DNA from: Punica granatum
Taxonomy: Eukaryota; Streptophyta; Magnoliopsida; Myrtales; Lythraceae
Assembly (NCBI RefSeq): GCF_007655135.1
Contig: NC_045132.1
Span: 18,614,534-18,678,533, forward strand
Length of the DNA: 64,000 nucleotides
Direction of reading: 5' to 3'
The translations under genes and the position numbers were made by a program. How positions within the stretch are numbered: the stretch's first letter is position 1; every line of letters starts with the position of its first letter. Under the pieces are notes generated by a model, which saw nothing but the letters and a program-made list of their open reading frames with translations, was not told where the DNA came from and searched no databases. Shown piece by piece: positions 35,119 to 48,105 of this stretch.

Positions 35119-35124
35119 TTTATT
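35119..35124 (-). promoter_or_regulatory. AATAAA polyadenylation signal of the MLP gene
   Basis: AATAAA on the minus strand, about 116 nt past the stop codon, a usual distance for a plant gene. Other A-rich motifs could substitute. Confidence 0.45.
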
Positions 35125-35239
35125 CATGCGACAGAGTAGAAAGCTGCTATAGAGAGCTTTCAGTTATTTCATACACAGTACCACCAAAGTACTTAGGGAA
35201 ACGTCGTAAAACACAATACATTGATAGTACAACGTCCTA

Positions 35240-36057
35240 TCATTTCGATGCAGTACTGAGATGGGCATCGATATCCTCAGTCATGCTAACCAGGAAGTCC
35301 ATGTACTTGTTCGGAATCGGCGCATCCTCGTTCACTCTTTCATACTCTAATGATATCTTCGCCACAGAGCCCTTGTTCTTAGGGACAATTTTCAATGCAG
35401 CCCAGTAGACCTTGTAATGTTTGAATAGATCTCCCTCGAGGCCGTGGACCGTAATAGTCATGTTGGCATCATCAAACCCCACCTTCTCCTTGAACACCTC
35501 TGGTTTTCCATCTGCGCGCACCCCATAAAAATAAAATTTGTTGCCGAAAGTATGAGGTTATCTATCATCTCAGTATTGAAATCCTCGTGTAGATTGAAAA
35601 GGCAGCTAATAAAATAGACTTTGATGTGGTATATTATTAAGAAACATCTTCTTACAGCCGAAAGGGAGGCAAACTGCACCTGGAGGCTGGACTAAATAAT
35701 TTTATGAGTGTAATCCTCTCAGATGTATCGGTGTCGGGCCAGAGATACTCCATATCTTTTTGCCTTTTTTTTTTTTGGATAAGCAGAGAGACTCGATATC
35801 ATAATGAGATGCAGCTCTATAGGTCGATCGAGATGCAAATATATGTATGGCTACTTACCCATGGTGTAGTTCCAGATCTTGATTGCTCCATGGGTGTGCC
35901 AGTCACCTTCATGAAGTGCGACTGTCTGAATGTTTTGAGGCGTAGCTGTGGGAACCTTGTGCGACTCCTTCCTCCACAAATTATAGAACTCGGTGGCACT
36001 CGATTTCAGGTCGATATCCATCTGCAATCTCCCACGAAGTGCCTCCAGTGACGCCAT
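35240..36057 (-). CDS. MLP-like protein (Bet v 1 superfamily), two exons, 156 aa
   Basis: Exon 1 is 36057-35859 (ATG at 36057, MASLEALRGRLQMDIDLKSS) and exon 2 is 35511-35240. The intron 35858-35512 (347 bp) starts GTAAGTAG and ends GCGCAG, in phase 1. Splicing restores the family signature DGKPEVFKEKV at the junction. Other family marks are HEGDW in exon 1, LEGDLFKHYK in exon 2 and the ending SMTEDIDAHL. Length and intron position match the usual 150-155-aa MLP genes with one intron. Members are small cytosolic proteins with a hydrophobic cavity that binds lipids, steroids or other small ligands; they are linked to stress and latex or fruit expression. No signal peptide is present. The ligand here cannot be told. 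A TATA-like box lies about 105 bp upstream. This is the only clearly intact host gene in the window. Confidence 0.95.
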
Positions 36058-36161
36058 TTATTTTTTGTTTGCTGAACTGGTCTATATATGATTTTATATA
36101 GTTGTATACTACAACACTGGTCACCGTAGCTCAATTGACACATATCAACTACAAGATCCCC

Positions 36162-36170
36162 TTATATATA
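36162..36170 (-). promoter_or_regulatory. TATA-like box of the MLP gene
   Basis: The minus strand reads TATATATAAGG about 105 nt upstream of the ATG, placing a start site roughly 75 nt upstream of the codon. A nearer TATATAAAA-like sequence (about 36090-36100) is an alternative. Confidence 0.5.
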
Positions 36171-36600
36171 TCTCACCATGTAAGGGTCGTTTTGCAAATA
36201 TTTATTTGTGTAACGAAAATGGGCCCCAAAAGTTTTTATTCACGTGATTTTCCATATATGCAAATAATTCAGTAAAAACAAGGGAGAATAGCACCATATA
36301 TTCTCGTGATAACCAAGAGTTGTTTCCAGGTTGAATTCTCATAAACCTTCTTGTAACCAAATAAAATAAAATAATTCTAGTAATTGAGTAAGGGGGTCAG
36401 TGCGATGACTCTCGCCCTCCTATTGGAAGCAAGAGGCTCTTGTGTTGATTTTGATGAGGAATCTCATCAGTGAGATTTTTCATACAGCAGTATATTCCAC
36501 TATCCCTTCTACTAGATCCAGCCTCTTTTGTATAGAAAATGTTGGGAGCCTAATGTGGCATAATATAGATTTATGAATACTGCAATTACAGGTATGCGAT
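36171..36600. other. Upstream region of the MLP gene, possible SINE-like segment
   Basis: Mostly AT-rich. The stretch 36390-36480 (GGTCAGTGCGATGACTCTCG, then AAGAGGCTCTTGTGTTGATT) faintly resembles a tRNA-derived SINE, but its boxes are poor. Confidence 0.3.
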
Positions 36601-36648
36601 ATTACACTTAATGTTCTAGTAATCTATTTCACTTTTGGAATTTACTGT

Positions 36649-37328
36649 GTGCAAAAGTGGAATAACTTAATGTTAAGGAATAGTGCAATTGGGAGCATAA
36701 TGTATGTGATGTATTGCACTAGACTCGATATAGCATTTGTTGTTTGTAAATTATCAAGGTTTACAAGTAAACCTAGTATCGAACATTGGAAAGATATCAG
36801 TCAAGTTTTCGGTTATCTAAAGAAAACCGTAAATTTGGGATTATTCTATGGTGATTGTTCAGATGCAAGTTAACGAGTCTAAGTGGTAATAAGTCGACCT
36901 AGGGATAGGTCTTTACAATTCAAGGCGGAGCCATCAGTTGGGCTTCCAAGAAACAAACTTACATCTCACACTCTATGTTGGGAGATAAATTTATAGCTTT
37001 TGTGGCTGCTGGCAAAGAAGCGGAATGGCTAAAAGATCTCTTGTTAGATATAAAGTTGCGGCCACAACCAATGGTTGTCATTTCTATTTATTGCGATAGT
37101 GAGTTTACCATGTCTCGTGCGTACAATAAGGTGTACAACAGAAAGTGTAGACATATAAGTTTGAGACATGAGTATATTAGGCAATTGATTAGGGGTGGAG
37201 TGATGACCGTTACCTATGTGAAATCGAGTTACCATCTAGTGGATCCTTTAACAAAAGGATTGTCTAAAGACACAATTAATAGAACTGCTAAGATGGGTCT
37301 TAAACCTATTCACCAATCAAGTCATTGA
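36649..37328 (+). pseudogene. Ty1/copia pol remnant (RT end and RNase H)
   Basis: The first stretch (36649-36873) reads NSAIGSIMYVMYCTRLDIAF and SRFTSKPSIEHWKDI, the end of copia reverse transcriptase. A second frame (about 36925-37328) gives SWASKKQTYISHSTM, FIAFVAAGKEAEWLKDLLLD, YNKVYNRKCRHISLRHEYIR and LVDPLTKGLSKD, the RNase H domain and polyprotein C-terminus. A frameshift and stop near 36870 separate them. Nothing upstream of the RT end is recognisable, so the element is 5'-truncated. The sequence after 37328 looks like copia 3' UTR. Confidence 0.92.
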
Positions 37329-37803
37329 TAATTGTAACCCTACCCCGGCCTAATCAAAAGTTAGTCTCGAGATTTAAAGGATAATAAGAAATTATTGAAT
37401 GACAAGTGCACTAGGATGTAGGATTTAATGCTTATGTTTAAGGAGGATGAGTTGATCGCTCTTAATGGATGGACACTGGTTGTCGAGAAATCCACCTATA
37501 CAGACATGAAGTGGCGCCACTTGGAACGAGAGTTTCTTAAGGTTTTCCCTTGTACATGTTCGCGAAAAGGGATGAGCATATGGCCATAACAGTGCTAATG
37601 AAAGAATGCTCTTACTCGTATAGTAAACTATATTGTGTGTGATTTCTTCGATTTCGACTTTAAGGGTGATAGTTTAAGCCTCTAGCCACCAATCACCTTA
37701 TTGAGGTTTTGAGAGATTAGCACTAAGGGAGAGTTTAAATTTAATGATACTACTCCTATATGCATATTTGTAAATGAGTTACAAATTTCTGGAATTGACA
37801 ATC
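37329..37803 (+). other. 3' UTR of the Ty1/copia remnant
   Basis: Non-coding. It follows the polyprotein stop and leads to a G-rich polypurine tract. Its layout matches the usual copia 3' end. Confidence 0.55.
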
Positions 37804-38560
37804 TAGTGGGGGATCATTGAGAAATAGATTGCAAATTCAATGGGTATGTATTTTTCGAAAATTTACTTAGTGTAATTTTCGTATTGAGTGAACGGAAATA
37901 AGATTTCAGTTTATAAAATTCTTTTTTTAAAAATCCGTATGGTCAACATGCGTTGGACCCTCTGTACGGTCAACGCTGGTTTGACCGTTTGTACGAGCAG
38001 TTATTTTGACCGAAAAGTACAAGTTTCCTCCGGGGGGCACATCTCAAATGAGAAGACATGTCTTTTCTCTATATATGTGCCCATTGTGGTATCTTCTCCA
38101 ACACGTATGCGATCAAGCTTCACAAAGTCTTGATTGATGATTTTGTATGCGGATGTCACCTCTGAAACCCTCTCGATAGAAAATCTACTCTTTATATGTC
38201 GTTCTTATACCTGAGGCAGATGGTTCGGAGACAAAGACGGAACCGAATTCAGATTCAGAGAAGACGAATTTCGGAGACGGTCGAAGAAGAAGATGTCGAT
38301 ATCGAACTCGAAGTCGAAAATATGACAAACATGATCTTCGATGTTGAATAATTACTTTGAGACACAGGTTAACGCTTTCCAAAAAAAATTATTCGCCCCC
38401 ACACGAGTTGCTATTGGGTTTCTGGCGAGTCTCTTCGATGATACAATGAAGCATTTGTGCGTTCTAGGACTAGCAAACTCGTAGAACACCATAACTCTCT
38501 CACTCAATATTCTAGAAGTGTTTCGATTGATCTTGATTCTGACTATTGAGCACCAGAGCC
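37804..38560 (+). repeat. Probable polypurine tract and 3' LTR of the Ty1/copia remnant
   Basis: AGTGGGGGATCA (37804-37815) resembles a copia polypurine tract, and a TG (37818, TGAGAAATAG) follows as a possible LTR start. A TATA-like TCTATATATGTGCC lies at about 38068. The right end is not resolved (roughly 38550) and no target duplication could be tested because the 5' end is missing. Confidence 0.45.
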
Positions 38561-39151
38561 TTTATTTATTTATTTTCAATGGGCACCATTAGAGATAAAA
38601 GATGTGTCTTTTATTTGGGACTTATCTCATAAAGAAACTTTTTAATTAATTAATTAATTATTTATTTATTTTAATTTTCAGGCAAATGACGATTCGTCCC
38701 AAAATTACAACCGCTTGTGTCTCTTACAATTGTTGGTACTGTTTTGCATAAGGTAAATGCACAAAGGACTTGACCATTATATATACATATACATATATAT
38801 ATACACATATATACATATATATTAAATTCAAATTGAGATTTCATTCTCTAAGTATATAATTACACGAATAATTAATCGAAAAAACAAGCCCATTGCATTT
38901 GCAATTTAATTTCTCAACCAAAAAAACTAGCCTCCATTTTTTCGATAGCAATAATTTTTTTTTCTTTTTTAAATTTATGGGCGCCTAGCTAAAATGAGAA
39001 TTGAAACCCAGCCAAAATGAGAATTGAATGACAGTTTGTCCAGCCAAAAAAGAGAATTGAATGGCAAGTGGTGGTCATATAGTGCACGCGAATTCCTCCG
39101 TTTGGAACTAAGACATTTTGCATTTAATTCTCATAATAAATCTTTTTATAC
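38561..39151. other. AT-rich intergenic DNA with simple repeats
   Basis: Contains a (TTAA)n-like run (38641-38660), a TA/CA-rich microsatellite (about 38779-38822) and a short direct repeat (CAGCCAAAATGAGAATTGAA and a variant, 39006-39062). No gene. Confidence 0.6.
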
Positions 39152-40471
39152 TAATTTATTTGTTTATTCAATAAAGGAGAGCTCATATCCTACAATAAAA
39201 TAGAAAATTTTGATAACTAATGAAGCGGACAGATAATTCTATCACAAGAATCGAACTCGAAAATTATAAGTTACCAAACCGTTAACATAAAAGACCAATA
39301 TTACACTTGACCCCTCACTCGAAAACAATAACTCTTTCTCAAAATTTCTTCATCATTTTCTTTAAGATCAGGTATCATTGATTTCGTTCGAGTGTCAGAC
39401 TTAATCTTACCATCATGTGCTTTCAGTAAAATTCCGTCCATTTGATCTAAACATAGGGATCATAAAGTGTATTTTCCTCGCATTGATAGAGATGTAGCGT
39501 TCACGTACAATTGATTACTCACCAACGTGTCCATCCCTACTGAATGGGCGATCATAAATTGTATTTACTGGCATGTGATCTTCTGGTAAAGAAAGTAAAA
39601 TCCCACACTGGCCATAACAGAAAAATAGAAACATAACACCTTAAATATTTAACTTGGAGATGGATCCGGTTTTGTATAGATCCGGTTCAATTTTAAGACC
39701 AACACTGATTTAATAATAGCTATGATTCAAATCAACGTTCTCCGGCTATATCCAAGGCACAAAAGAAGAAAAACGGGGACCGATTTGCCCTTCTTTTTTT
39801 CGGTAGAGATTAGCCCATGTTTTTTCGGCAGAGATTAGCCCATTTTGTTTTGTGTGTGTATATATATCTACACACACAGAGGCACTCCCTCATATGCATA
39901 TAAACCGATTCGATTTTATATGTTATCTCAAGAATTTGTACCAATTTTCTTGGGGGACTGTTCGCGGCACCTTATATACTATCCCGCCACACAAACATGG
40001 ATTTAATAGTCTTTAAGGGCCATGAACGATCCTTTCTTTTTCTTTTTCTTTTTCCCCAATTAATAAGGTATTATTAAGGGAGGTCCATGAATGATTCGTC
40101 AAACAATTGTAGAAGTTCCTTTTTTTTTAAGGAGAATCCAGACGTTCATGTATCAAAACTATGTGGGATGTAACAACTTTATTATTGTTATGAGCTACCA
40201 TAAATAGTATTCCATCACTTCTACCGCAAACTCTCCGACCTCAATAATTTGTTTGGATATGAGGAAAATGGATGGATAGAGATGGCAGGAGAGGGAACGT
40301 TCGGGGACAGATGCAGCAATAAGGGGGCCGATGTACTTGAAGGGGCTAATAGGAAGATGGTTTTTCCGAATTAGGGGAGAATATAAGGAATTTTATCAAA
40401 ATTTGAGTATCAATGGACAAATTTTCTTAAGATTTGTTGTCACTCTAAATGGAACAATTGCCCCCATTCAG
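39152..40471 (+). repeat. Duplicated segment A, copy 1
   Basis: Aligns end to end with 42318-43601 by eye. Shared blocks include GACCAATATTACACTTGACC, CGGCAGAGATTAGCCCATTT, GCACTCCCTCATATGCATAT and ATGGAACAATTGCCCCCA. This copy has about 45 extra bases near 40310. No coding capacity; it contains ATCGAACTCGAAAATTATAA, a possible reversed SINE B box. Confidence 0.88.
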
Positions 40472-41400
40472 AATTTAAAGTTAAAAAATGTGATAATTGA
40501 ATTTAAAAAAATTCCACCTTCAATATAAAAAAAAATTTTGTGCAAAACCAAGTTTTCTAAGAATATATTATATATATATATAATTAAAATTCTGAAAATT
40601 GGTAGTTATTAAATAATATTATAAAAATTTAAATATATATAAAGATGTATGTAAAGAAACTAAAACATTCAAGAAGTCTAACAGATGGCTCGCACATTTT
40701 TAATATATTTAAAATAAAATTTTAAGAATATCTGGTACATACTTGCATCTTATTGAATTATATATTTGATTTAATAATTAAAATTTCAGAATATATTTTA
40801 TAAATTATCTCATCTTATTAATCATATTTATTTGCAAAATTAAAATTTCAATTGAAATTTGAAAAGTTCAGAACATATCCCATAGATATAATTACTAGAC
40901 GGACGCACACCTAAGACTTTCTCGAGGTAGAGAGGAAAGTGGGTGAGTGGATTTAGAAGTTATTTGATGAAATTACTAATGTAAAAATATAGTAGTTGTA
41001 ATTAATTAGAAAGAATGTTTCATTGGCATTTGAGAAATAAAAAGTCACACAAAAGGAAAAATTTTGGCTTTATATAACGGTATTAGATATCAGATTAGAC
41101 TATATTTGTTTGAAGGATTCAAATTTATAAAGATATTTGAGAAATTATCACGTCTTATATATTATACTTGTAAATTTGAAATTTCAAATGATTATAAAAT
41201 AGAAAAAAAAAAGAGAGGAGAAAATCGAAATATTCATTTAATTCCTAGGCTGATTCCTTCGTAAGTCGCTCCCAACAAGCCATCTAACTAGTTTGGCAGT
41301 TTACCGAGAAATACATCCCCCCCACCCCCCACCGACAAAAACCCCAACCCCCCAACTCGGCGTAAATTTAATTATCCCTCATAGTTTCACCAAAGGTGGG
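40472..41400. other. AT-rich intergenic DNA with a C-rich patch
   Basis: No gene. 41318-41354 is a C-rich simple patch. The remainder is AT-rich with (TA)n (about 40565-40582). Confidence 0.5.
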
Positions 41401-42317
41401 TCCAAATATAGCGTCGGCCGTCATAAAGTTTTCTAATTGAAACAGACTGTCTTACTAAATTTGAAAGGAGACCCAACACCCCTATGTATGTGCGATGAAT
41501 TGTCGGTGGGCTTTTAAGAACTTGAAACTGCCAATATATCCCACGAGAGAGTGTCGACATCGTATTTCATTATCTTTTTGTGAATCCATAGAACCTATTA
41601 GTCGAACATGGAATTCATTCTAATTTCATTGATAAATGAGGGTAAAACGAGTTGGTTTAATTTTAAAAACTTTGAATAAAAAGAACACCAATAAAAAAAA
41701 AGAGAAAATCCATAAAAAAAAATGACTATAGGTACGAAAATTTGAAAACGAGCATCCACGCACATGCACATTCATCACATTCTTGGCAGGTAGTTCGATT
41801 CGCGTTTATCCATTTCAAACTTGTTAGAAAAGGGTTTTCGAGTCCTGTCCTCTTTGGGCACGAATCAGACCAAAATATGGTTTCTATTTCGATCTTTGAG
41901 ACTGTCCTCGAAAAGAGTACATACCCCTCATTTTCAACCCATCCCGGTTAACTGTGTGACTAAAGGCTCATTTTAATCTTCATGAACTCAAAAGATTCTC
42001 ACTTGGTTTTGTTGGCCCACTGTGTGAGACCCATTGAGCCTGATTTTCTGTTTAGGCCCAAGTAACCAAGCCCACTCCTAAATCAAAATAGGAAAAGAAA
42101 ATTCGGATTTAAAAATGGAAAATTTAAAAAAAAGGACAGAAAAGAAACAAAGATCATGTCAATGAAATAAATTAAAATATTTCATAACCAATCGAAATTC
42201 TAGATGACAGCATGGGAGCGTTCGGTCAAATATTCTAGACGGTGGACACTCCCAAACCATGCCATTAGTCGCACGCATGCGGACCTTGACGAGACGAAAT
42301 TCGGATTCGCACAATAC
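41401..42317 (+). repeat. Duplicated segment B, copy 1
   Basis: Aligns with 55656-56566. The last 600 bp differ at only a handful of places, while the first 300 bp are more diverged. It is non-coding apart from a 69-codon frame conserved in both copies only because the DNA is. It contains an LTR-end fragment at 42241-42313. Confidence 0.88.
42241..42313 (+). repeat. LTR 3'-end fragment, plus orientation
   Basis: GGTGGACACTCCCAAACC...GACGAGACGAAATTCGG...GCACA matches the last 73 bases of the Ogre-like LTRs, in plus orientation (compare 33233-33305). The rest of that LTR is not recognisable. Confidence 0.8.
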
Positions 42318-43601
42318 TCGTTTATTTATTTATTCAATATAGGAGAGCTCATGAATATAGTATAATAAAATATAAATTTTAATAACTAATGAAGCGCACA
42401 GATAATCCTATCACAATAATCGAACCCGAAAATTATAAGTTACCAGACCGTTAACATAAAAGACCAATATTACACTTGACCCCTCACTCCACAACAATAA
42501 TTATTTCCCAGAATTTCTCTATCATTTTCTTTAAGATATGACATCATTGATTTCGTTCAGGAGTCGGCCATTTGATCTAAACATTGGGATCATAAAGTGT
42601 ATTTTCCTCGCATTTATTGAGAGATACTATTCACGTACAATTGATTACGCACCAACGTGGCCATCCCTGCTGAATGGGCGATCATAAATTGGATTTACTG
42701 GTATGTAATCTTCTGGCATTTTACTGTTAGGACGAGATTTGGTATAGGCCAAGTGTGAAAGTCAAAGAAAGTAAAATGCCACACTGGCCATAACAGAAAA
42801 ATAGAAACATAGTACCTTAAACTTTTTATTTGGAGATGGATCCAATTTCGTATAAATTCGGTTCAATTTTAAGACCAACACCAATTTAATAATATCTATG
42901 ATTCAAATCAACGTTCTCCGGCTATATCGAAGGCACAAAAGGTGTGATACCTTGTGGACGGGGACCGATTTGCCCTTCTTGTTTTTGGTAGAGATTAGCC
43001 CTTGTTTTTTCGGCAGAGATTAGCCCATTTTGTTTTGTGAGTATATATACACACACACAGGCACTCCCTCATATGCATATAAACCGATTCGATTTTATAT
43101 GTTATTTCAAGAATTTGTTCCAATTTTCTTACGGGACCGTTCGCGGCACCTTACGTACTATCCCGCCACACAAACATGGATTTAGTAGTATTTAAGGGCC
43201 ATGAACGATCCTTTCTTCTTCTTCTTTTTCCCAATTAATAAGGTATTAATTAAGGGAGGTCCATGAATGATTTATCAAACAATTGTAGAAGTTTTTTTTT
43301 TCTTTTAAGGAGAATCCACGCGTTCATATATCAAAACTATGTGGGATGCAACAACTTTATTATTGTTACGAGCTACCATAAATAGTATTCCATCACTTCT
43401 ACCGCAACCTCAATAATTTGTTTGGATACGAGGGAAATGGAGGGATAGAGAGGGCAGGAGAGGGAACGTTGGGGACTAATAGGAAGATGGTTTTCCCGAA
43501 TTAGGGATGAATATGACGAATTTCATCAAAATTTGAGTATCAATTGACAAATTTTCTTAAGACTTGTCGTATCTCTAAATGGAACAATTGCCCCCACTCA
43601 G
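42318..43601 (+). repeat. Duplicated segment A, copy 2
   Basis: Second copy of the 39152-40471 segment, with many small substitutions and indels. The start-to-start distance to copy 1 is about 3.17 kb. Non-coding. Confidence 0.88.
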
Positions 43602-43995
43602 TTTCCGCTTGATCCATCCTTGGGGACATTGTAAGACCTCATAACTTTCCGTCACCTCCCTCGATCGAAATGAAAAATAAGTGAAGGCAGAAATTACCTA
43701 AACATGGTATTGTGCATCAAACATCGCTGGACTAAGGAGGATTGTAGAGGGGCCTAGACAGCCCCTCTCAAAATTTTGATATGATAAGGTAATTTAAATA
43801 TTATTCATCGATTTTTAATGAAATGACTCAATATTTGTATCCCTTACTCAATGACCTAACATTCTTATTTGCCTACCTAACGATCGTCATGACATTCAAA
43901 TGCTGGATCCATCCATGGTCATCAAATTTATTGTATCACAACAGATGAAATCTCAACAAATGAAGGCTATCTTTTTATTAATAGAGCATCTCTGT
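43602..43995. other. Intergenic DNA left of element 2
   Basis: No gene seen. It ends in TCTGT (43991-43995), which would be the target duplication of element 2; the partner is lost with the truncated 5' LTR. Confidence 0.5.
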
Positions 43996-46900
43996 TGTGC
44001 GCACCCGAATTTTAATCTCGTCGGGGCACGCGAGCGCGCGCCTATGCAACGCGGCTTGGGAGTGTCCACCTTTCCGGGGACGCGCGACGGACGCACGTGA
44101 GAAGGAGTCGCCACTTGCCATTTTACGACCCGAAGGTCAAGGGCCGGCAAGTTACCCGGGTCTAGGGGTACGGGGTACACCTAATTGCTAAGGCATATGG
44201 TCTGCGAAACCCGAGATTCCGAATTCGGGGGTTCTGTTACATGCGAGCATATATCTCGCATGCCCTATCGGTACTCTAACTTGTCTAGGCTTGCCATTTT
44301 AATTTAATTACCGCTTAATTAAGTTCCGCTCATCTTACGCGTTTTGACACCGTAAATTCGAAGGAACACTCCGACCGTCCACTCTCCGACCGGGATTCTT
44401 ACATGAATAAATGTACAACATAAATCCTTACATTGTCCTCTCAAATAAATAAAATACAAATTACAACAACTGAATCCCGGTCGAATCGCGTTCGGTTATT
44501 ATTCCACTCGTGCTCACCGTGTGGTTTGAAAAGATCGGAATTGAAATTAAGATGCGCTCAGTGTTAGGGGGGTTAGACCCCGTGATCTACGGTGGGGCGT
44601 TGGACCCCTTATGGATCGCATCCTAAAGGATCGAGCTCGATCCGCATAACAAAACAAGTGCAAGAATGTAACAAAACGGACATAAATAAACAAACAATGG
44701 GGTTTTGTTATTGTCGAATTTACGTGAATTAACCAATTATTAACAGGGGTGTCTTGGCATGCAAATCTTACCCTAAAACAGACAAAGTGGGTACAAGGTA
44801 TGAATCGATCAGGGATCGCCTCGGGAAGGTATTTCGCATTTGGCATTATTTTCCGAGGACTTGACGTACAGGACGTCTGTTGTCAAGTCTTGTGTTGGTG
44901 AGTTGCTTTTAGGATTGTTCCATGTTGTGACACTACGGTTGTTACAAGTTATTACCGAACATTGATTCCGTCCGTAACTCCTAGAACCTAGTGCCTATCC
45001 CACTATTGCCCGCTTTCATCTTAACCAAGTACACAATTAGTCCGATATTTGTATTTTGAGCCCATCCACCCGAACTAACTACCCGAGACTATGCTAGAAT
45101 AATAAAAACTCATCGGTCGGATAGAGCGGGCTATGCAGATGAAGCTGCGCCTAGACAGGTGGCCCATCCCTACCCTGATACTGTAGTGTTTCTATTATTC
45201 TAACCCTAGGGGTGTCGCTAAGTTGCAAACAGACGATACCCTCGAGGTGAAAATTATTTTCGGAAAAGAGAGATTACGCGGTGCGGGCCGCCTCGGCCTG
45301 TGACCGGCGCTAACCGATCCCCCTGGACCTTCCAGGGTTGTCAAGAATCCTAGAAAGCCCAAAAGATCGGTTAATCTATCCGGAAGTGATCTAAGAAGAA
45401 CTTTCACGTCCCGACCTGAGTTTCCTGAAATCAGGTGAGGCCTCGAGTCAAGACGCGCAAGTCCTTTCTAGACATCCATGTCACATCGAACCACGTGTCT
45501 CGAGTTTTATAAAATTTTGCAAGTTTTGAGAAGGGCACCAACACATGTTTGCAACCTATCGACGCGTGTTACCGGTTTATTACCAATTCGTACAAAATTA
45601 TTAGGGCCAAGTGAATTAATTAATCGCATGAACGTCCAATTACCCGTTAGTGAAATTATTGATTAAATTAATTAATGTTTTGCCAAATGCTCTAAATATT
45701 CGGGTTTCAGACCGTCGGGCCGATCATTGATGGACCGTCCGATGCGAATCCTAATTCCCAACCACCTTAGGATTTAAAAATTAATTTTAGGTCGAATTTG
45801 CATGATTAATCCAATTCATGTGAGATTCGATTAAAACGAGAAAATAAAGCATTTAAACACGGATCAGGAGCACATTATCACGTCAAGCACAACAAACATG
45901 CAAATTTACACAATCGGTGCCGCCATGATCATGATAAACACATACGAGCATACACAAACATAATGTTGAAAATTGATAAAACGGCACCGACTCATGCAAG
46001 CAAAAATCATGCAAAGAGCACGCATCATCACGTTGTATGCAAAATAATTAAAAGAACAAAATATTTAAACGGGCACACACGTTGTCGATCGGGGATCCAA
46101 GTAAGTAGGGGTTGGATATCTTAAAAATGTCCAGGGACTGATTTGAATAGTTTTAAAAGAACAGGGACTGATTTGAAAATTCGGATAAAGTTTCGGGGAC
46201 TGATTTGAAAATTCTGAAAAATTGGGGACTGTGTAAGAATTACTGAAAATATCCCCAGGACTCCTTTGGAATGAATCTGAATGTCCGGGCTGATCTGTAA
46301 AATAAAAATGCCCCAAGGACTGAATTGAAACAACTTGAAAAGTTCCTTGGAGTGCTTAAAAAATTCTGAAAAATTCCAGGACTGAATGGGAAATGGTACA
46401 AATGACTGGGACTTGGCTGAAAAGAATTTTAAAATTTGGGGCAGATCTGAAAAAATAAAAATGCGTCCTCTGGACTGAAATGAGACAAAATGAAAAGTTC
46501 GTAAATCGAGTTCGGGACGAATCCGATCACCCACACGACTCAATAACGCTCATTTCACATCATATTCATCAAGCAAACATTAACATTCAGAAATGGAGCC
46601 CTAATCGTGTCACTAAGTCAAGGATTTACCTAATTCGGGAAGTTGAGGGGTGGTTCTGTAAAAATAAAAAAAATTAGAAAAAATCAGAAAATTTCGTCGG
46701 GGAGCTGGGCCGCTGGGTTGATGGGCCGAATTGGGCCGGACTGGGCCGAATGGACCGCTGAGCTTCTGGACGCGGCTGGGCTGGGCCGAACGCTAACGGG
46801 CTGCCGCTGCTGGATTGGGCCGAGCTGGGCCGACTGAGCCACTGGACACGGGCTGAGCCGGCGTGTGTCCGTTCCGCATTACCTGTGCAACCCGGATAGA

Positions 46901-48089
46901 AAAATGGACCGACCCGGTTAGTGCTGAAAATGGAAATCGAAGAGAAGGGATGCAATTGGGGTGGCGGTGGGCCGTGCGTGAGGACCGTCCAGAGGGGGAG
47001 TCGGTCGAGCTAAGGGTTCGGTGAGCCGAGGGAGCCGAGGTGAGGGAAAGCCGGGAGAATGAGCTGTGGGGTGGCAAGCTGCGGGACGAGCTCGGAGGTC
47101 ACGAGCCGAGGGTCTCCCGTCCGGAGAAAGTGGGCGAGCTACAGGCCGAGCGTGAGGGCGAAATGGGAGCCGTGAGGGCGAGACGAGTAAGAGAGAGCTG
47201 GGGAGTCGAGCTGTCCGAGGAATTACGGATTCGACCCGGGAGTTAATCGCGAGCTGGAGAAAAAAAAAAGCTGGGGGCTTTCGGGTCTGAGAGATTTTCC
47301 GAGAAAATCGTCGCGCTGTGGGTTTCTCTGTCGTGGGCGAGCTGGAAGTTTTTTTTTTTTTTTTGCTTCTTTTTGGAGAGAATCGGTGAGCTCCGGGATT
47401 TTTTGTGTCTGTGAGCCCTCCGATTTTTTTCATGAGCTGCCGGTTTTGTTCCGGAATCGAGAGATAGAGGGAGAGCGAGAGAGAGCCGCGGGTTTTCGAG
47501 GAGGAAATCGTTGGCGTGTGCAGAGAAGTCGCGTGCGCAGAGGAGTTGGCGTGCGGCAGGCTCGGGTCGGATCGCAGTAGGCTCGGTTCCGACTCTGTCA
47601 GGAGGAAGAAGAAAAGGAAAAGGAAAAGAAAGAAAAGAGGAAGAAGAAGAACAGGAAAGAAATGAAATGATAAGCCCCGGTCAGAAGTCTTCTAACTTCC
47701 GACCGGTTCTGATTTTTTTTTTTTCGAATTTCAAAATCGACGTTCGTACAAATTGAAAATTTTGTCTTCTTGATCGGACATTGGAAAAAAATTCGAGACC
47801 GCCATCACGCTCCAAAAAATTCGATGATCGATATTATGTGATAAAATTATTTTCAATCTCGAATTTTGCTCCGAATTTTAAAAATTGACGTCGATGTACG
47901 CGAAATTCGAAAACGTCCCAAATAGTATTATTTTGAAAAAGAATTATAAAATTGGTGTTAAATTAGCAAAATATCATTTTCAAAAAGTCGTGAATACTCA
48001 AGTAATCAATTGGAAATACTTCCCTCACGGGCGGCAAAAATGACGATTTCGCCTATCTGGAGCTGGTGGACCAAAATTGGGTGCTGACA
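43996..48089 (-). repeat. 3' LTR of element 2 (4094 bp)
   Basis: Ends TGTGCGCACCC (43996) and GGTGCTGACA (48089). It aligns along its length with the element 1 LTR, including the degenerate minisatellite (about 46130-46470) and the GGGCC-rich block (46700-46870). ORFs inside it are not credible. Confidence 0.93.
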
Positions 48090-48105
48090 GTTTGCCCCTC
48101 TTTGG
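48090..48105 (-). other. Polypurine tract of element 2
   Basis: The minus strand reads CCAAAGAGGGGCAAAC directly before the LTR start TGTCAGCACCC. This primes plus-strand synthesis and proves that this LTR is the 3' one. Confidence 0.88.

Noticed and set aside
41742..41951. 69-codon ORF conserved in both B segments (also 55880-56200)
   Set aside because: Conservation is only that of the duplicated DNA around it; no start context, domain or codon pattern supports coding.
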